NCBI GenBank assembly: GCA_002480495.1
Contig: DLCG01000008.1
Location: 87,620-151,619 of the forward strand
Length of the DNA stretch: 64,000 bases
Origin: Rhodobiaceae bacterium UBA7804
GTDB taxonomy: Bacteria > Pseudomonadota > Alphaproteobacteria > Parvibaculales > Parvibaculaceae
Direction: 5' to 3'
Part shown: positions 26,206 to 35,362 of the stretch, piece by piece
Layout: the number at the start of each line of letters is the position of its first letter
How positions within the stretch are numbered: position 1 is the first letter of the stretch
Notes under the pieces: model-generated
Told to the model about the DNA's origin: nothing
Databases searched by the model: none
The model's input: only the letters and a program-made list of their open reading frames with translations
Made by a program: the position numbers and the translations under genes

Positions 26206-28425
26206 ATGAGTGTGGGTGGCAAACGCAGCCTCCTTGTTCTGGCAGCAGCGCTGTTGGCTGCGCATGCTTTCGGCAAGCCCGCAAACGCCCAGGCGATCCG
26301 CGAGGATGCCCGCCCCAGCCCCAACATCTCCTTTCCCGAGTCGGGAGAGGTGCTCATGCAGGCGGATGAGCTCAGCTACGACAAGGCAACCCGAGTGGTT
26401 ACCGCTTCCGGCAATGTGGAACTTGCCTATGGAGAGCGCGTGCTGCTGGCAGACAAGGTCAGCTACGATGAAACAACGGGCATTGTCACGGCTGAGGGCA
26501 ATGTTGCCCTGCTCGACCCTCAGGGCGATGTCGCGTTCGCAGATCAACTCGTTCTGAGAAACGAGATGCGCGATGGCGTGATCGACACGCTGAGGGTGCT
26601 CCTGAGCGACAATTCCCGACTGGCCGGACACAGCGTCGTCCGCAGCGGCGGGAATCTCACCACGCTTCATCGCGGCGTCTATAGCCCTTGCGATATTTGC
26701 GAGGAGAAAGGCCAGACTACGCCTCTCTGGCAAATCAAGGCATTCCGCGTCGTCCACAACAAGCAGGAAAAGCGCATCGTATACGAAGACGCCTTCATGG
26801 AGTTCTTCGGCGTACCCGTTCTATACGTTCCCTATTTCTCTCATCCGGATCCCAGCGTAAAGCGGCAGTCGGGTTTCCTTCCACCTACAATCGCCAGTTC
26901 GACAGAGCTCGGACAGCAACTCGAAGTTCCTTATTTCTGGGCCATATCTCCTGACAAGGATCTGACGCTGATTCCTCGCTTCACCACGAAGGAGAACATC
27001 GTCTACCAGGGAGAATACAGACAGCGTTTCGAGACCGGGCGAATGAAAGTCTTCGCGACTGGCACCTGGCCGAGAACGCAGCAGGCCAATTCTCCCAGCA
27101 ACAACGATTTCCGGGGCAGCCTGTTCGGTAATGGCGAATTCGATATCGACGAGAACTGGAGCTGGAGTTTCCGCACCGAGCTCGCGACTGACGACACTTA
27201 CCTCAGAAAATACGATCTGTCGGGAACCACGGACCTCATCAACAACCTCAATGCAACCTATGTAGACGGGCGTAACAGCTTCACCGCGGACACCTATTAT
27301 TTTCGCGGCCTGCTTGCGACCGACAGCGAGTCGACCACGCCTTGGGTCGCGCCCGTGCTCCAGTACGAATATGCATTTCCGGATCAGATTCTGGATGGCA
27401 ATGTCAGCTTTTCCGCAAATGCGATGATTCTGGGCCGCAGCCTCGGTCCGCAGTCGAGGCGCGTTTCGAGTACCGTGAGATGGGACCGGCGGGAGACGTC
27501 TGCGAACGGTTTTGTCTATCGGTTCTTTGGGAGCCTGAGAGGCGACTTCTATTCGGTCGAAGACGTTCCCAACACTGCCGTTCCGGGTGCCGATTTCGAG
27601 CCGCAAACGATCGTCCGCGGTCTTCCAACGATCGGCGCCGAATGGAGTTATCCTCTGGCGCGCTCGGAAGGAGGGGTTCATCAGGTTCTCGAACCCATCG
27701 TGCAACTGATTTCTTCGCCTAATGTAGGGAATACGGTTGAGATTCCGAACGAAGACTCCCTGAGCTTCGAATTCGACGATACAAACCTGTTTTCCGAAGA
27801 CAGGTTTGCGGGACTGGATCGCTGGGAAACAGGCACGCGCGCCAATGTCGGTTTGCGCTATTCGGTCTATACGCCCAGCGGTGCGCAAGCGAATGCACTC
27901 TTCGGCCAGAGTTACCGGCTGGAAGAGAATACGAGCGTCGCGGCGGAAACCGGCCTGAGGGATGAAACCTCGGACTATGTAGGCCGCATCATGGTGTCAC
28001 CGTCCAACAATTTGCTTGCCGTCTATCGCTTCCGTATTGATGACGAGCGTTTCAAAATTCGGCGGAATGAGGTGAATCTCCTTGGGCGCCATGGACCTGT
28101 CAGCGCAGAGCTGGGCTATGGCTACTATGCCGCAGACCAGTCGGTGACATTCCAGGAGCGAGAAGAGGTCTATCTCGGATCGGTCGTGAAACTGGACGAA
28201 TACTGGCGCCTTTTCGGTCAAACCCGGCAGGATCTCGCCGATCACCGCACGGTCGCAAACCGGGTCGGCATCGGATATGAGGATGAGTGTCTGGACGCCT
28301 CGCTCATGTTCAGCCAGTCGTTCTATCGGGATCGCGACTACGAGCCTGACAGTTCGGTGATGTTCCAGGTCACTTTCAAGACCTTGGGCACAGGTTCCCC
28401 GGCCGGCGCGCGCGGCTTCGAGTAA
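26206..28425 (+). CDS. lptD: LPS-assembly outer-membrane protein LptD
   Basis: The 739-residue beta-barrel inserts lipopolysaccharide into the outer leaflet. A signal peptide (cut near residue 28, after ANAQ) leads to an N-terminal OstA/LptA-like beta-jellyroll with repeated A(S)GNV units: VTASGNVELAYGERVL and VTAEGNVALLDPQGDV. The C-terminal barrel follows. Cys pairs expected for the barrel-plug disulfides are present: CDIC (about residues 163-166) and a lone Cys near the end (EDECLDASL). The ATG at 26206 has GAGGGGCAG upstream; an in-frame GTG six codons earlier is possible. Confidence 0.95.
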   Translation: MSVGGKRSLLVLAAALLAAHAFGKPANAQAIREDARPSPNISFPESGEVLMQADELSYDKATRVVTASGNVELAYGERVLLADKVSYDETTGIVTAEGNVALLDPQGDVAFADQLVLRNEMRDGVIDTLRVLLSDNSRLAGHSVVRSGGNLTTLHRGVYSPCDICEEKGQTTPLWQIKAFRVVHNKQEKRIVYEDAFMEFFGVPVLYVPYFSHPDPSVKRQSGFLPPTIASSTELGQQLEVPYFWAISPDKDLTLIPRFTTKENIVYQGEYRQRFETGRMKVFATGTWPRTQQANSPSNNDFRGSLFGNGEFDIDENWSWSFRTELATDDTYLRKYDLSGTTDLINNLNATYVDGRNSFTADTYYFRGLLATDSESTTPWVAPVLQYEYAFPDQILDGNVSFSANAMILGRSLGPQSRRVSSTVRWDRRETSANGFVYRFFGSLRGDFYSVEDVPNTAVPGADFEPQTIVRGLPTIGAEWSYPLARSEGGVHQVLEPIVQLISSPNVGNTVEIPNEDSLSFEFDDTNLFSEDRFAGLDRWETGTRANVGLRYSVYTPSGAQANALFGQSYRLEENTSVAAETGLRDETSDYVGRIMVSPSNNLLAVYRFRIDDERFKIRRNEVNLLGRHGPVSAELGYGYYAADQSVTFQEREEVYLGSVVKLDEYWRLFGQTRQDLADHRTVANRVGIGYEDECLDASLMFSQSFYRDRDYEPDSSVMFQVTFKTLGTGSPAGARGFE

Positions 28426-28485
28426 TTTCAGACCAGGCCGAGCCCAAGCTCCTGAAAAATGGTGTTTTTCCGCCCTTCGGGTCGG

Positions 28486-28513
28486 TTGATCGGGGCCTTG
28501 TTTCAAGTATTCT
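28486..28513 (+). promoter_or_regulatory. Putative promoter of surA-pdxA-rsmA
   Basis: TTGATC (28486-28491) and TATTCT (28508-28513) are spaced 16 bases and match 4/6 and 5/6 of the sigma-70 consensus. A small perfect hairpin, GGACAC..GTGTCC (28538-28554), sits in the predicted leader just before the ribosome site. Confidence 0.4.
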
Positions 28514-28568
28514 GTCGCCCCGGAACTGGTGCAGACCGGACACCTGATGTGTCCAGAAGAAAGAAGCG

Positions 28569-29912
28569 ATGAAATCAGTGGATGTACTTGCGAGCGGCTC
28601 ACCGCGCGGGGGGCGCAAACTGCTCCAGAACTCGAGTATCGCGCTAGCCAGTCTGGCCATAGTCCTCACTGCCCTCCTGGGCCATCCAGCGCTGGCACAG
28701 GATCGTGCCGTTGATAGCGTTTCGGATTCCCAAGCGATCGCAGCTATCGTCAATGACCACGTCATTTCCTCCTATGACCTGGACCAGCGCATCAAGCTCG
28801 TCCTGCTGAGTTCCGGCATTCCGAACAATCCCGAGAATATCGCACGAATTAAAGGTCAGGTTCTGCGCAACCTTGTCGACGAACATCTTCAACGACAGGA
28901 AGCACAGCGCCTCAATATCGAAGTTCAGCAGGAAGAAGTGGATCGGGCGTTCGAGCGTATCGCGCAGCGCTCCAATATGTCTGTGGAACAGATCAACAAG
29001 ACTCTTGAGGAAGGCGGCGTTTCGCGCGTGACGCTCGAAACCCAAATCAGAAACGACATCGCCTGGAACCGGGTAATCCAGCAACAATTCGGCCCCCTCG
29101 TTACCGTCGGCGAAGGCGAAGTCGACGAGGTCATGAAACGCCTTGAAGAAGAGTCCGGAGAACCTCGTTATCTGGTATCCGAGATCCTGATTACGTTCGA
29201 CAATCCGCAGCATGCCGAAGAGATCGCGGCCGGAACGCAGAGGTTGGTCGAGCAGATCCGTCAGGGTGCTCCATTTGAAGCAGTTGCACGTCAGTTCAGC
29301 CAATCGGCGTCAGCCGCCAACGGAGGCGATATCGGCTGGGTGCACAAGAGCCAGCTTCCGGATGCCGTCGGTGAAGTCGTTGCTCAGATGCAACCGGGAA
29401 TGATTTCGAATCCCATTCGCACACTGACCGGCTTTTATATCGTTCAAGTGAAAGCAATGCAGACGGGAACCGGCGCCGATCCGATGATGGACCAGTACTC
29501 CCTGATGAAAGTACTTCTTCCCCTTACGCCGGATGCCAATCAGGCTGCAGTCGCTCGCCGGGCACGGGAAGCAGAGGAATTCAGAGCTCAGGTTTCTTCC
29601 TGCGAGGAAGCGCCGCAACTGATCAAGAAATATGTCAGCGGTCAGTCCAGCCCTGCGGAGACCGTTATAGCCGGGCGTTTGCCTGCGCAGACAAGACAGG
29701 CCCTTGCAGGTGTTCCAGTCGGCAAGGCAACGGCTCCAATTCGCTCTGAATACGGGGTGGAAATGCTTGTCATCTGCGGCCACAAGGCCGCGCAAGGCGA
29801 AATGCCAACAAGGCAACAAATCGATAACACTCTCTACGAGCAGCAGCTATCCATGATGGGGCGCCGCCATCTCCGCGACTTGCGGCGCGACGCGGTGGTT
29901 GTCTACCGCTGA
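28569..29912 (+). CDS. surA: Periplasmic peptidyl-prolyl isomerase and chaperone SurA
   Basis: The 447-residue chaperone assists outer-membrane protein folding, fitting its place after lptD. An N-terminal signal (about 20-45, ending in LAQD) is followed by the SurA N domain (IAAIVNDHVISSYDLDQRI, about 58-76). One clear parvulin domain follows (about 195-300, SEILITFDNPQHAEEI, FSQSASAANGGDIGWV). A second, degenerate PPIase-like segment follows (about 310-430) without the usual signature. The N-terminus is longer than usual before the signal core; a later start is possible. Confidence 0.92.
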   Translation: MKSVDVLASGSPRGGRKLLQNSSIALASLAIVLTALLGHPALAQDRAVDSVSDSQAIAAIVNDHVISSYDLDQRIKLVLLSSGIPNNPENIARIKGQVLRNLVDEHLQRQEAQRLNIEVQQEEVDRAFERIAQRSNMSVEQINKTLEEGGVSRVTLETQIRNDIAWNRVIQQQFGPLVTVGEGEVDEVMKRLEEESGEPRYLVSEILITFDNPQHAEEIAAGTQRLVEQIRQGAPFEAVARQFSQSASAANGGDIGWVHKSQLPDAVGEVVAQMQPGMISNPIRTLTGFYIVQVKAMQTGTGADPMMDQYSLMKVLLPLTPDANQAAVARRAREAEEFRAQVSSCEEAPQLIKKYVSGQSSPAETVIAGRLPAQTRQALAGVPVGKATAPIRSEYGVEMLVICGHKAAQGEMPTRQQIDNTLYEQQLSMMGRRHLRDLRRDAVVVYR

Positions 29913-29947
29913 TGCCCTTGCTTGCGGTCCCTGAAGGGGTACCCGGC

Positions 29948-30976
29948 ATGAAACGACTGTCTGATGACTCTATCCTGCCGATCACCCTCACGATGGGCGA
30001 ACCAGCGGGCATCGGGCCGGAAATCACTCTGAAGGCTTGGTTGGCGTGCAAGGAAAAGCCACAACCCGTCTTTTTGGTTTTGGGCGATCCGGAGCTTTAC
30101 CGCAAGACTGCAGCAGCGCTCGGTCTCAACGTCCCGGTCGCCGAGATTGCCGCGCCTGAGGAAGCTGCCGGAGTCTTCAGCACGGCGCTGCCCGTTCTCC
30201 CCGTTGCGCTTTCGGAGAACATGGTGCCCGGCAAGGTTTCCGTTGCGAATGCCAAGGCAGTGCTTTCTTCAATAGACCTTGCAAGCGATCTCGCGCTCGA
30301 AGGAAGAGTGAGCGGCGTGGTCACAAATCCAATTCAGAAGAGCGTTCTATACGCAGCCGGGCTCAATGTTCCCGGACACACCGAGTATCTCGCGGCACGA
30401 TGTGGCGGCGCTACCCCGGTGATGATGCTGTCTTGCCCCGGATTGAGAGTCGTGCCGGTCACTGTGCACCTCTCGCTCAAGGCAGCAATCACGGCGCTCA
30501 GTACGGCAAGTATCGTCGAACAAGGCATTATCCTCGCCCGCGCCCTATCGACTGATTTCGGCATAGAGAAACCAAGGATCGCCGTCGCCGCTCTCAACCC
30601 CCATGCGGGCGAAGAAGGGCATCTCGGCCGGGAAGAAATAGAAATCATCACCCCCGCCATAGCGGCGATAAGCAGCAAGGTTCAGACGGCCGAAATCCGG
30701 GGGCCGTCTCCAGCAGACACACTTTTTCATGCGTCAGCCCGCGAGCGTTACGATGCCGTTCTCTGCATGTATCACGATCAGGCGCTCATTCCCTTGAAGA
30801 CGATCGATTTCGAGCGCGGCGTGAACACGACACTCGGCTTGCCCATCGTGCGCACCTCGCCGGACCATGGCACAGCGCTCGACATTGCCGGACTGGGGAA
30901 GGCGCATCCGGCCAGCCTCATCGAAGCCATCCGAATGGCTGCCGAAATCGCAGGCCACCGGGCATCGGCCACATGA
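29948..30976 (+). CDS. pdxA: 4-hydroxythreonine-4-phosphate dehydrogenase
   Basis: The 342-residue enzyme oxidises 4-phosphohydroxy-threonine in pyridoxal-phosphate synthesis. Diagnostic segments are LTMGEPAGIGPEI, VTNPIQKSVLYAAG, GHTEYLAARCG (metal-binding His), CMYHDQALIPLK (metal-binding His) and GLPIVRTSPDHGTALDIAG. The ATG at 29948 has AAGGGG upstream. An in-frame ATG at 29912 overlapping the surA stop (TGATG) would add 12 residues and is a real alternative. The stop overlaps rsmA by 4 bases. Confidence 0.95.
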   Translation: MKRLSDDSILPITLTMGEPAGIGPEITLKAWLACKEKPQPVFLVLGDPELYRKTAAALGLNVPVAEIAAPEEAAGVFSTALPVLPVALSENMVPGKVSVANAKAVLSSIDLASDLALEGRVSGVVTNPIQKSVLYAAGLNVPGHTEYLAARCGGATPVMMLSCPGLRVVPVTVHLSLKAAITALSTASIVEQGIILARALSTDFGIEKPRIAVAALNPHAGEEGHLGREEIEIITPAIAAISSKVQTAEIRGPSPADTLFHASARERYDAVLCMYHDQALIPLKTIDFERGVNTTLGLPIVRTSPDHGTALDIAGLGKAHPASLIEAIRMAAEIAGHRASAT

Positions 30977-31821
30977 CCAGTCCATCGCTGCCTCCCCTTC
31001 GCGAGGTCATTGCCCGGCATGGGTTGGCCGCGCAAAAATCTCTCGGGCAGAATTTCCTGCTCGATCTCAATCTGACGGGGCGTATCGCCCGTTCTGCCGG
31101 CTCGCTGGATGATCACGACGTTGTAGAGGTGGGACCTGGCCCCGGTGGACTGACCCGAGCTTTGCTCGATGCCGGAGCGAGGCGTGTGGTGGCAATCGAG
31201 AAGGACCGGCGATGTATCTCGGCGCTCGAAGAGATTGCGGCGGTCTATCCGGGCAGGCTTGAGATCATCGAAGGCGACGCCCTTGCAACGGACATGGCTG
31301 CGCTTGTAAACGCACCCGCCCGCATAATTGCGAATCTGCCCTACAATATCGCCACTCCACTTCTCGTTGGATGGCTTCAGACGGAGCCCTGGCCGCCTTG
31401 GTATGACAGTCTGACGCTTATGTTTCAGCGGGAGGTAGCCGAGCGGATCGTGGCAAGGCCAGGTACCAAGGCATATGGGCGGCTCGGCGTGCTTGCTCAA
31501 TGGCGGACGCGCGCCCGTATCCTGTTCGATGTCGATCGACGCGCCTTCACGCCGCCGCCTTCGGTGACCTCGTCCGTGGTCGAGTTGGTACCACGGAACG
31601 CTCCGCTCTCGGAGGCCGACCCTCGTGCGCTTGAACGTGTCGTCGCTGCCGCTTTCGGCCAGCGGCGAAAGATGCTGAGGGCGAGCCTCAAATCGCTTGG
31701 AAGAGACCCTCTTCCTCTGCTGGAACAAGCACAAATCGATCCCACGAAGCGGGCGGAAGAGCTCGATATCGAAGCCTTCTGCGCCCTGGCACGAGCCTTC
31801 GCGGCCGAACGTCCTTCCTGA
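30973..31821 (+). CDS. rsmA: 16S rRNA dimethyladenosine transferase
   Basis: The 282-residue enzyme dimethylates two adjacent adenosines near the 3' end of 16S rRNA. GQNFLLDLNLTGRIAR, the SAM-binding VEVGPGPGGLTRALLDAG (about 55-72) and IANLPYNIATPLL (catalytic NLPY) are all present. It overlaps pdxA by ATGA; the surA-pdxA-rsmA order is the classic arrangement. Confidence 0.97.
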   Translation: MTSPSLPPLREVIARHGLAAQKSLGQNFLLDLNLTGRIARSAGSLDDHDVVEVGPGPGGLTRALLDAGARRVVAIEKDRRCISALEEIAAVYPGRLEIIEGDALATDMAALVNAPARIIANLPYNIATPLLVGWLQTEPWPPWYDSLTLMFQREVAERIVARPGTKAYGRLGVLAQWRTRARILFDVDRRAFTPPPSVTSSVVELVPRNAPLSEADPRALERVVAAAFGQRRKMLRASLKSLGRDPLPLLEQAQIDPTKRAEELDIEAFCALARAFAAERPS

Positions 31822-31919
31822 CGTTACCGAGGTTGTAGCCTCGCCCGGCGCGTGCCACATTGTCCGCCAAACGGGCCGCCAGACGGCCTGAAAACGTAGC
31901 GTTCAGGAGGCGTTTCCCC

Positions 31920-32969
31920 ATGAAGTCCGAAGCCATCGTCGAATACGGCCAGCCCTTGCAGATCGTCGAAAGCGAGACGCCGGAGCCCAAGGGCACGGAA
32001 GTGCTCCTCAAGGTGACCCATTGCGGCGTTTGCCATTCCGACGTGCATATCCATGACGGTCATTTCGACATGGGGAGCGGCAACCAGCTCGACGTACGGG
32101 CCGGCAGAAAGCTTCCCTTCACGCTCGGTCACGAGATCGAGGGCGAAGTCGTGGCGGTCGGGCCGGACGCCGAGGGCGTGGAAATCGGGTCCCATCTCGT
32201 CGCCTATCCCTGGATCGGCTGCGGGGAATGCCCTACCTGCAATCGCGGCGACGAACATCTCTGCAACAAGCCGCGCAGCCTCGGAATCAATGTCGCGGGC
32301 GGCTATGCCACCCATGTCATCGTGCCGCATCCGCGCTATCTGCTCGATTACAAGGGCGTCGCCGATGGGCTGGCCGCTACCTATATGTGCTCGGGCCTCA
32401 CCGCCTACAGCGCCATGAAGAAGCTGGGCGATATCAGCGCGGAAGAGCGCGTGATGGTCGTCGGTCTCGGCGGCGTCGGGATGATGGGCCTGCAGTTTGC
32501 CAAGGCGCTGTTTCCCTCAGCCCCGCTCGGTGCGGACGTCGATGAGAACAAGCTTCAGTCCGCGCGCGGCAGTGGCGCTCACGAGGTCTACAATCCGAAA
32601 GATTCGGATGCGATCAAAAAGGTGCTCGCCGACACGAATGGCGGTGTTCCCGCCGCGGTCGACTTTGTCGGGTCCGAAGCGTCGCTCAAATTCGCGAGCA
32701 GCGTGGTCCGCAAGGGCGGCAAGGTGGTCGTGGTCGGCCTGTTCGGCGGCGGCTTCTCCATGCCGATCCCGCTGTTCCCCATGCGCGCCATCTCCATCGG
32801 CGGTTCCTATGTCGGCTCACTCGCGGAAACGCATGAAATGATGGAACTTGTGAAAGCGGGCAAGATCGACCCCATTCCGGTTAGCGAGCGCCCGCTCGGC
32901 GAAGGATCGAAGTCTCTCGACGATCTCCGCAAGGGTGGCGTCATGGGCCGTGTTGTCCTGAAGCCTTGA
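31920..32969 (+). CDS. Zinc-dependent alcohol dehydrogenase (MDR family)
   Basis: The 349-residue medium-chain dehydrogenase has catalytic zinc ligands in HCGVCHSDVHIHDG (about 36-49) and GHEIEGEV. The structural zinc loop CGECPTCNRGDEHLC (about 101-115) is complete. The NAD-binding motif VGLGGVGMMGLQFAK (about 181-195) follows. It resembles the 6-hydroxyhexanoate dehydrogenase-like group, but the substrate is not certain. The ATG at 31920 has a strong AGGAGG site. It ends 7 bases before the sugar aminotransferase gene, so it may be co-transcribed with the carbohydrate cluster even though its own role is probably separate. Confidence 0.9.
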   Translation: MKSEAIVEYGQPLQIVESETPEPKGTEVLLKVTHCGVCHSDVHIHDGHFDMGSGNQLDVRAGRKLPFTLGHEIEGEVVAVGPDAEGVEIGSHLVAYPWIGCGECPTCNRGDEHLCNKPRSLGINVAGGYATHVIVPHPRYLLDYKGVADGLAATYMCSGLTAYSAMKKLGDISAEERVMVVGLGGVGMMGLQFAKALFPSAPLGADVDENKLQSARGSGAHEVYNPKDSDAIKKVLADTNGGVPAAVDFVGSEASLKFASSVVRKGGKVVVVGLFGGGFSMPIPLFPMRAISIGGSYVGSLAETHEMMELVKAGKIDPIPVSERPLGEGSKSLDDLRKGGVMGRVVLKP

Positions 32970-32976
32970 GTGGAAG

Positions 32977-34146
32977 ATGCGCGGTACCGAGCCGGAGAGT
33001 GTTGTGGAAAATTCCTCTACGCCTATCCCTGTTGCAGGCCCGTGGATTACAGAACGGGAGATCGAGTATGTTGCAGACGCGGCTCGCAATGCCTGGTTCA
33101 GCAACCACTACGAGTATAACCGCCGCTTCGAAGAAACCTTTGCAGCCTATGTTGGCGCGAAATATGCCGTGTCATTGCCACACTGCACGGCGGCAATTCA
33201 TCTTTCCCTCGCAGCGGCTGGGGTCGGGCCCGGCGATGAAGTCATCGTCCCGGATGTCACATGGATCGCGTCTGTCGCACCTGTAGTCTACGTTGGGGCC
33301 ACCCCTATATTCGCCGACATAAGGAACGATACCTGGTGTATCGACCATGTGTCTGTTGAAAGCGCGATTACCACCCGTACGAAAGCGATCATCGGGGTCG
33401 ATCTTTACGGCTCTATGGCCAACTGGACGGAGCTACGGCGAATTGCAGATCGGCACGGTCTGTTGCTGATCGAGGACGCAGCTGAAGCACTCGGGTCGGA
33501 ATACGGAGGTCGGAAGGCTGGCTCACATGGCGATACGGGTGTCTTCTCATTTCATGGGTCCAAGACGCTGACGACTGGCGAAGGCGGGATGCTCGTTACC
33601 AATGACGACCATCTGCACCAGCGCGTGATGACGCTGCGCGACCACGGACGCCCACCGGGCGACAAACTGTTCCTCAACACGGAAGTCGGTTTCAAATACA
33701 AGATGAGCGCGCTACAGGCGGCCTTCGGGCTCGCGCAGATAGAGCGGGTGGAAGAGCTCATCACGAAAAAACGCGAGATTTTCTCCTGGTACAGGCAGGC
33801 CCTGGAGGGCGTGGAAGGGATCACGCTCAACGCCGAGCCGCAAGGAACTCTGAACTCCTACTGGATGGTGACGGTCATCCCCGACACTTCCTTCGGAGTG
33901 GACAAGTTCGCGCTAATGGATGCATTCCGTAAACGGAAGATCGACACGCGACCGTTTTTCTCTCCCCTGTCAAGCTTGCCCGCATTTGCAGACAGGCCAG
34001 AATCGTCGGCTCATATGCCAGCCCAGCCCGTTGGAGAAGTCATCGCGAGACATGGCATCAATCTTCCGTCCGGATATCACATGACAAAAGAGAAGGTTCG
34101 GACCGTGTGCACTACTTTGCGCGAAGTACTTTCCGGCGCCTCCTGA
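32977..34146 (+). CDS. DegT/DnrJ/EryC1 family sugar aminotransferase
   Basis: This 389-residue PLP enzyme aminates a nucleotide-linked keto-sugar. The N-terminus reads PVAGPWITEREIEYVADA. Cofactor residues are visible in IEDAAEALGSEYGGRKAG (about 168-185) and SFHGSKTLTTGEGGMLVT (about 188-205), whose Lys forms the Schiff base. Overall it resembles GDP-perosamine synthase-like (PglE/RfbE) enzymes that act at C4. The start could instead be GTG at 33001 or 33004. It is the first clearly glycan-related gene of the plus-strand cluster. Confidence 0.88.
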   Translation: MRGTEPESVVENSSTPIPVAGPWITEREIEYVADAARNAWFSNHYEYNRRFEETFAAYVGAKYAVSLPHCTAAIHLSLAAAGVGPGDEVIVPDVTWIASVAPVVYVGATPIFADIRNDTWCIDHVSVESAITTRTKAIIGVDLYGSMANWTELRRIADRHGLLLIEDAAEALGSEYGGRKAGSHGDTGVFSFHGSKTLTTGEGGMLVTNDDHLHQRVMTLRDHGRPPGDKLFLNTEVGFKYKMSALQAAFGLAQIERVEELITKKREIFSWYRQALEGVEGITLNAEPQGTLNSYWMVTVIPDTSFGVDKFALMDAFRKRKIDTRPFFSPLSSLPAFADRPESSAHMPAQPVGEVIARHGINLPSGYHMTKEKVRTVCTTLREVLSGAS

Positions 34147-34194
34147 TCAGATACAGTTCTCTCCGAGAGAATCGCAACGCGTAGAACTTTAAAG

Positions 34195-35352
34195 ATGGCA
34201 ACGGAAGCACTCCCTAGGTTCACGGTTATTATCCCGACCAGAGAAAGGGCCGATGTACTTGGTGCCGCGCTCCGCACAGTTGTAGCGCAAGATTATGAGA
34301 ATCTCAGAATACTGATTAGCGACAATTTCAGCCAAGACAATACTGCCGACATCGTCGAGTCATTTAAGGATCAACGTATCCACTATATCAACACCGGCCG
34401 CCGACTCAGCATGTCACATAATTGGGAGTTCGCGCTTTCACATATCGAAGACGGATGGGTTTCCATACTTGGTGACGATGACGGCCTAATGCCGGGCGCT
34501 ATTGCCAAAGTCGCGGAACTCGCTGTGACAAGTGGCGCTTCGGCCATCCGGTCGTCAACATGCAAGTACAGATGGCCCTCAAGAGACGGTAAGGGCGCGC
34601 GATTGAGCGCGCCAACGCAACGCGGCGTCGAGTTGCGTGACTCGCGGATTTGGCTTCAGCGCGCCCTCGACGGACAGGCGGGCTACATGGATTTGCCGAT
34701 GCTCTACACAGGCGGATTCGCTGATATCCGACTTATGCTTGCCATTAAGGCTAGAATGAGAGCGTTCTATTCCTCTTGCGTGCCGGATGTTTACTCCGGT
34801 GTGGCCATTGCCAGCATAACTGATAGGTACCTCTACTCATATGCTCCCTTAGCAATTGCCGGAATTTCGCGACACAGCACCGGCACGGCACATTTCTCTC
34901 GTCCAAATAACCGGACTGAACTTAGCCCGGCAAAGTTATTCATGTCGGAAGGCAACATTCCCTTTCACTCGGACATACCTGTGTGCAGTGACGGCATTAC
35001 CCCCCGATCCCCGCAAGTAACACTGTTAGAGTCCTTCCTTCAATCCTCTGAACTGCGAGGTCCTGTCTCCCCTGATCTCTATGCAAGGCAATTAGCCATC
35101 GTGGCGGCCACGTGCGCTCCTGACGACAGGGATCTTGCGCAATGGATAGAAGATTTCGCTACATTGCATGGCCTCGATACGAAGAAGGTGCTCAAATCGA
35201 ACATGCTGCGCCGCCTGCGAAACAAAATCCGCGAAATACCGAAAAAGAATTGGCGTAGACTTAAGACTGCAAAACTACGCCCCCCTCAATATGAAATAAA
35301 CGACGTGTACCTTGCTAGCCTAGCTGCTCAGCAGCGGCTTGGAGGCGGCTGA
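34195..35352 (+). CDS. Family 2 glycosyltransferase
   Basis: The 385-residue GT-A enzyme starts with FTVIIPTRERADVLGAALRTVVAQDYENLRILISDNFSQDNTADIV, the nucleotide-sugar binding half. An acidic metal-binding motif, LGDDDGLMPGA (about residues 92-102), replaces the usual DxD. No membrane segment is seen. The C-terminal 200 residues are unlike common GT2 members. Base composition is visibly less GC-rich than the core genes. Acceptor and donor are unknown. Confidence 0.85.
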   Translation: MATEALPRFTVIIPTRERADVLGAALRTVVAQDYENLRILISDNFSQDNTADIVESFKDQRIHYINTGRRLSMSHNWEFALSHIEDGWVSILGDDDGLMPGAIAKVAELAVTSGASAIRSSTCKYRWPSRDGKGARLSAPTQRGVELRDSRIWLQRALDGQAGYMDLPMLYTGGFADIRLMLAIKARMRAFYSSCVPDVYSGVAIASITDRYLYSYAPLAIAGISRHSTGTAHFSRPNNRTELSPAKLFMSEGNIPFHSDIPVCSDGITPRSPQVTLLESFLQSSELRGPVSPDLYARQLAIVAATCAPDDRDLAQWIEDFATLHGLDTKKVLKSNMLRRLRNKIREIPKKNWRRLKTAKLRPPQYEINDVYLASLAAQQRLGGG

Positions 35353-35362
35353 ATGAGGACAT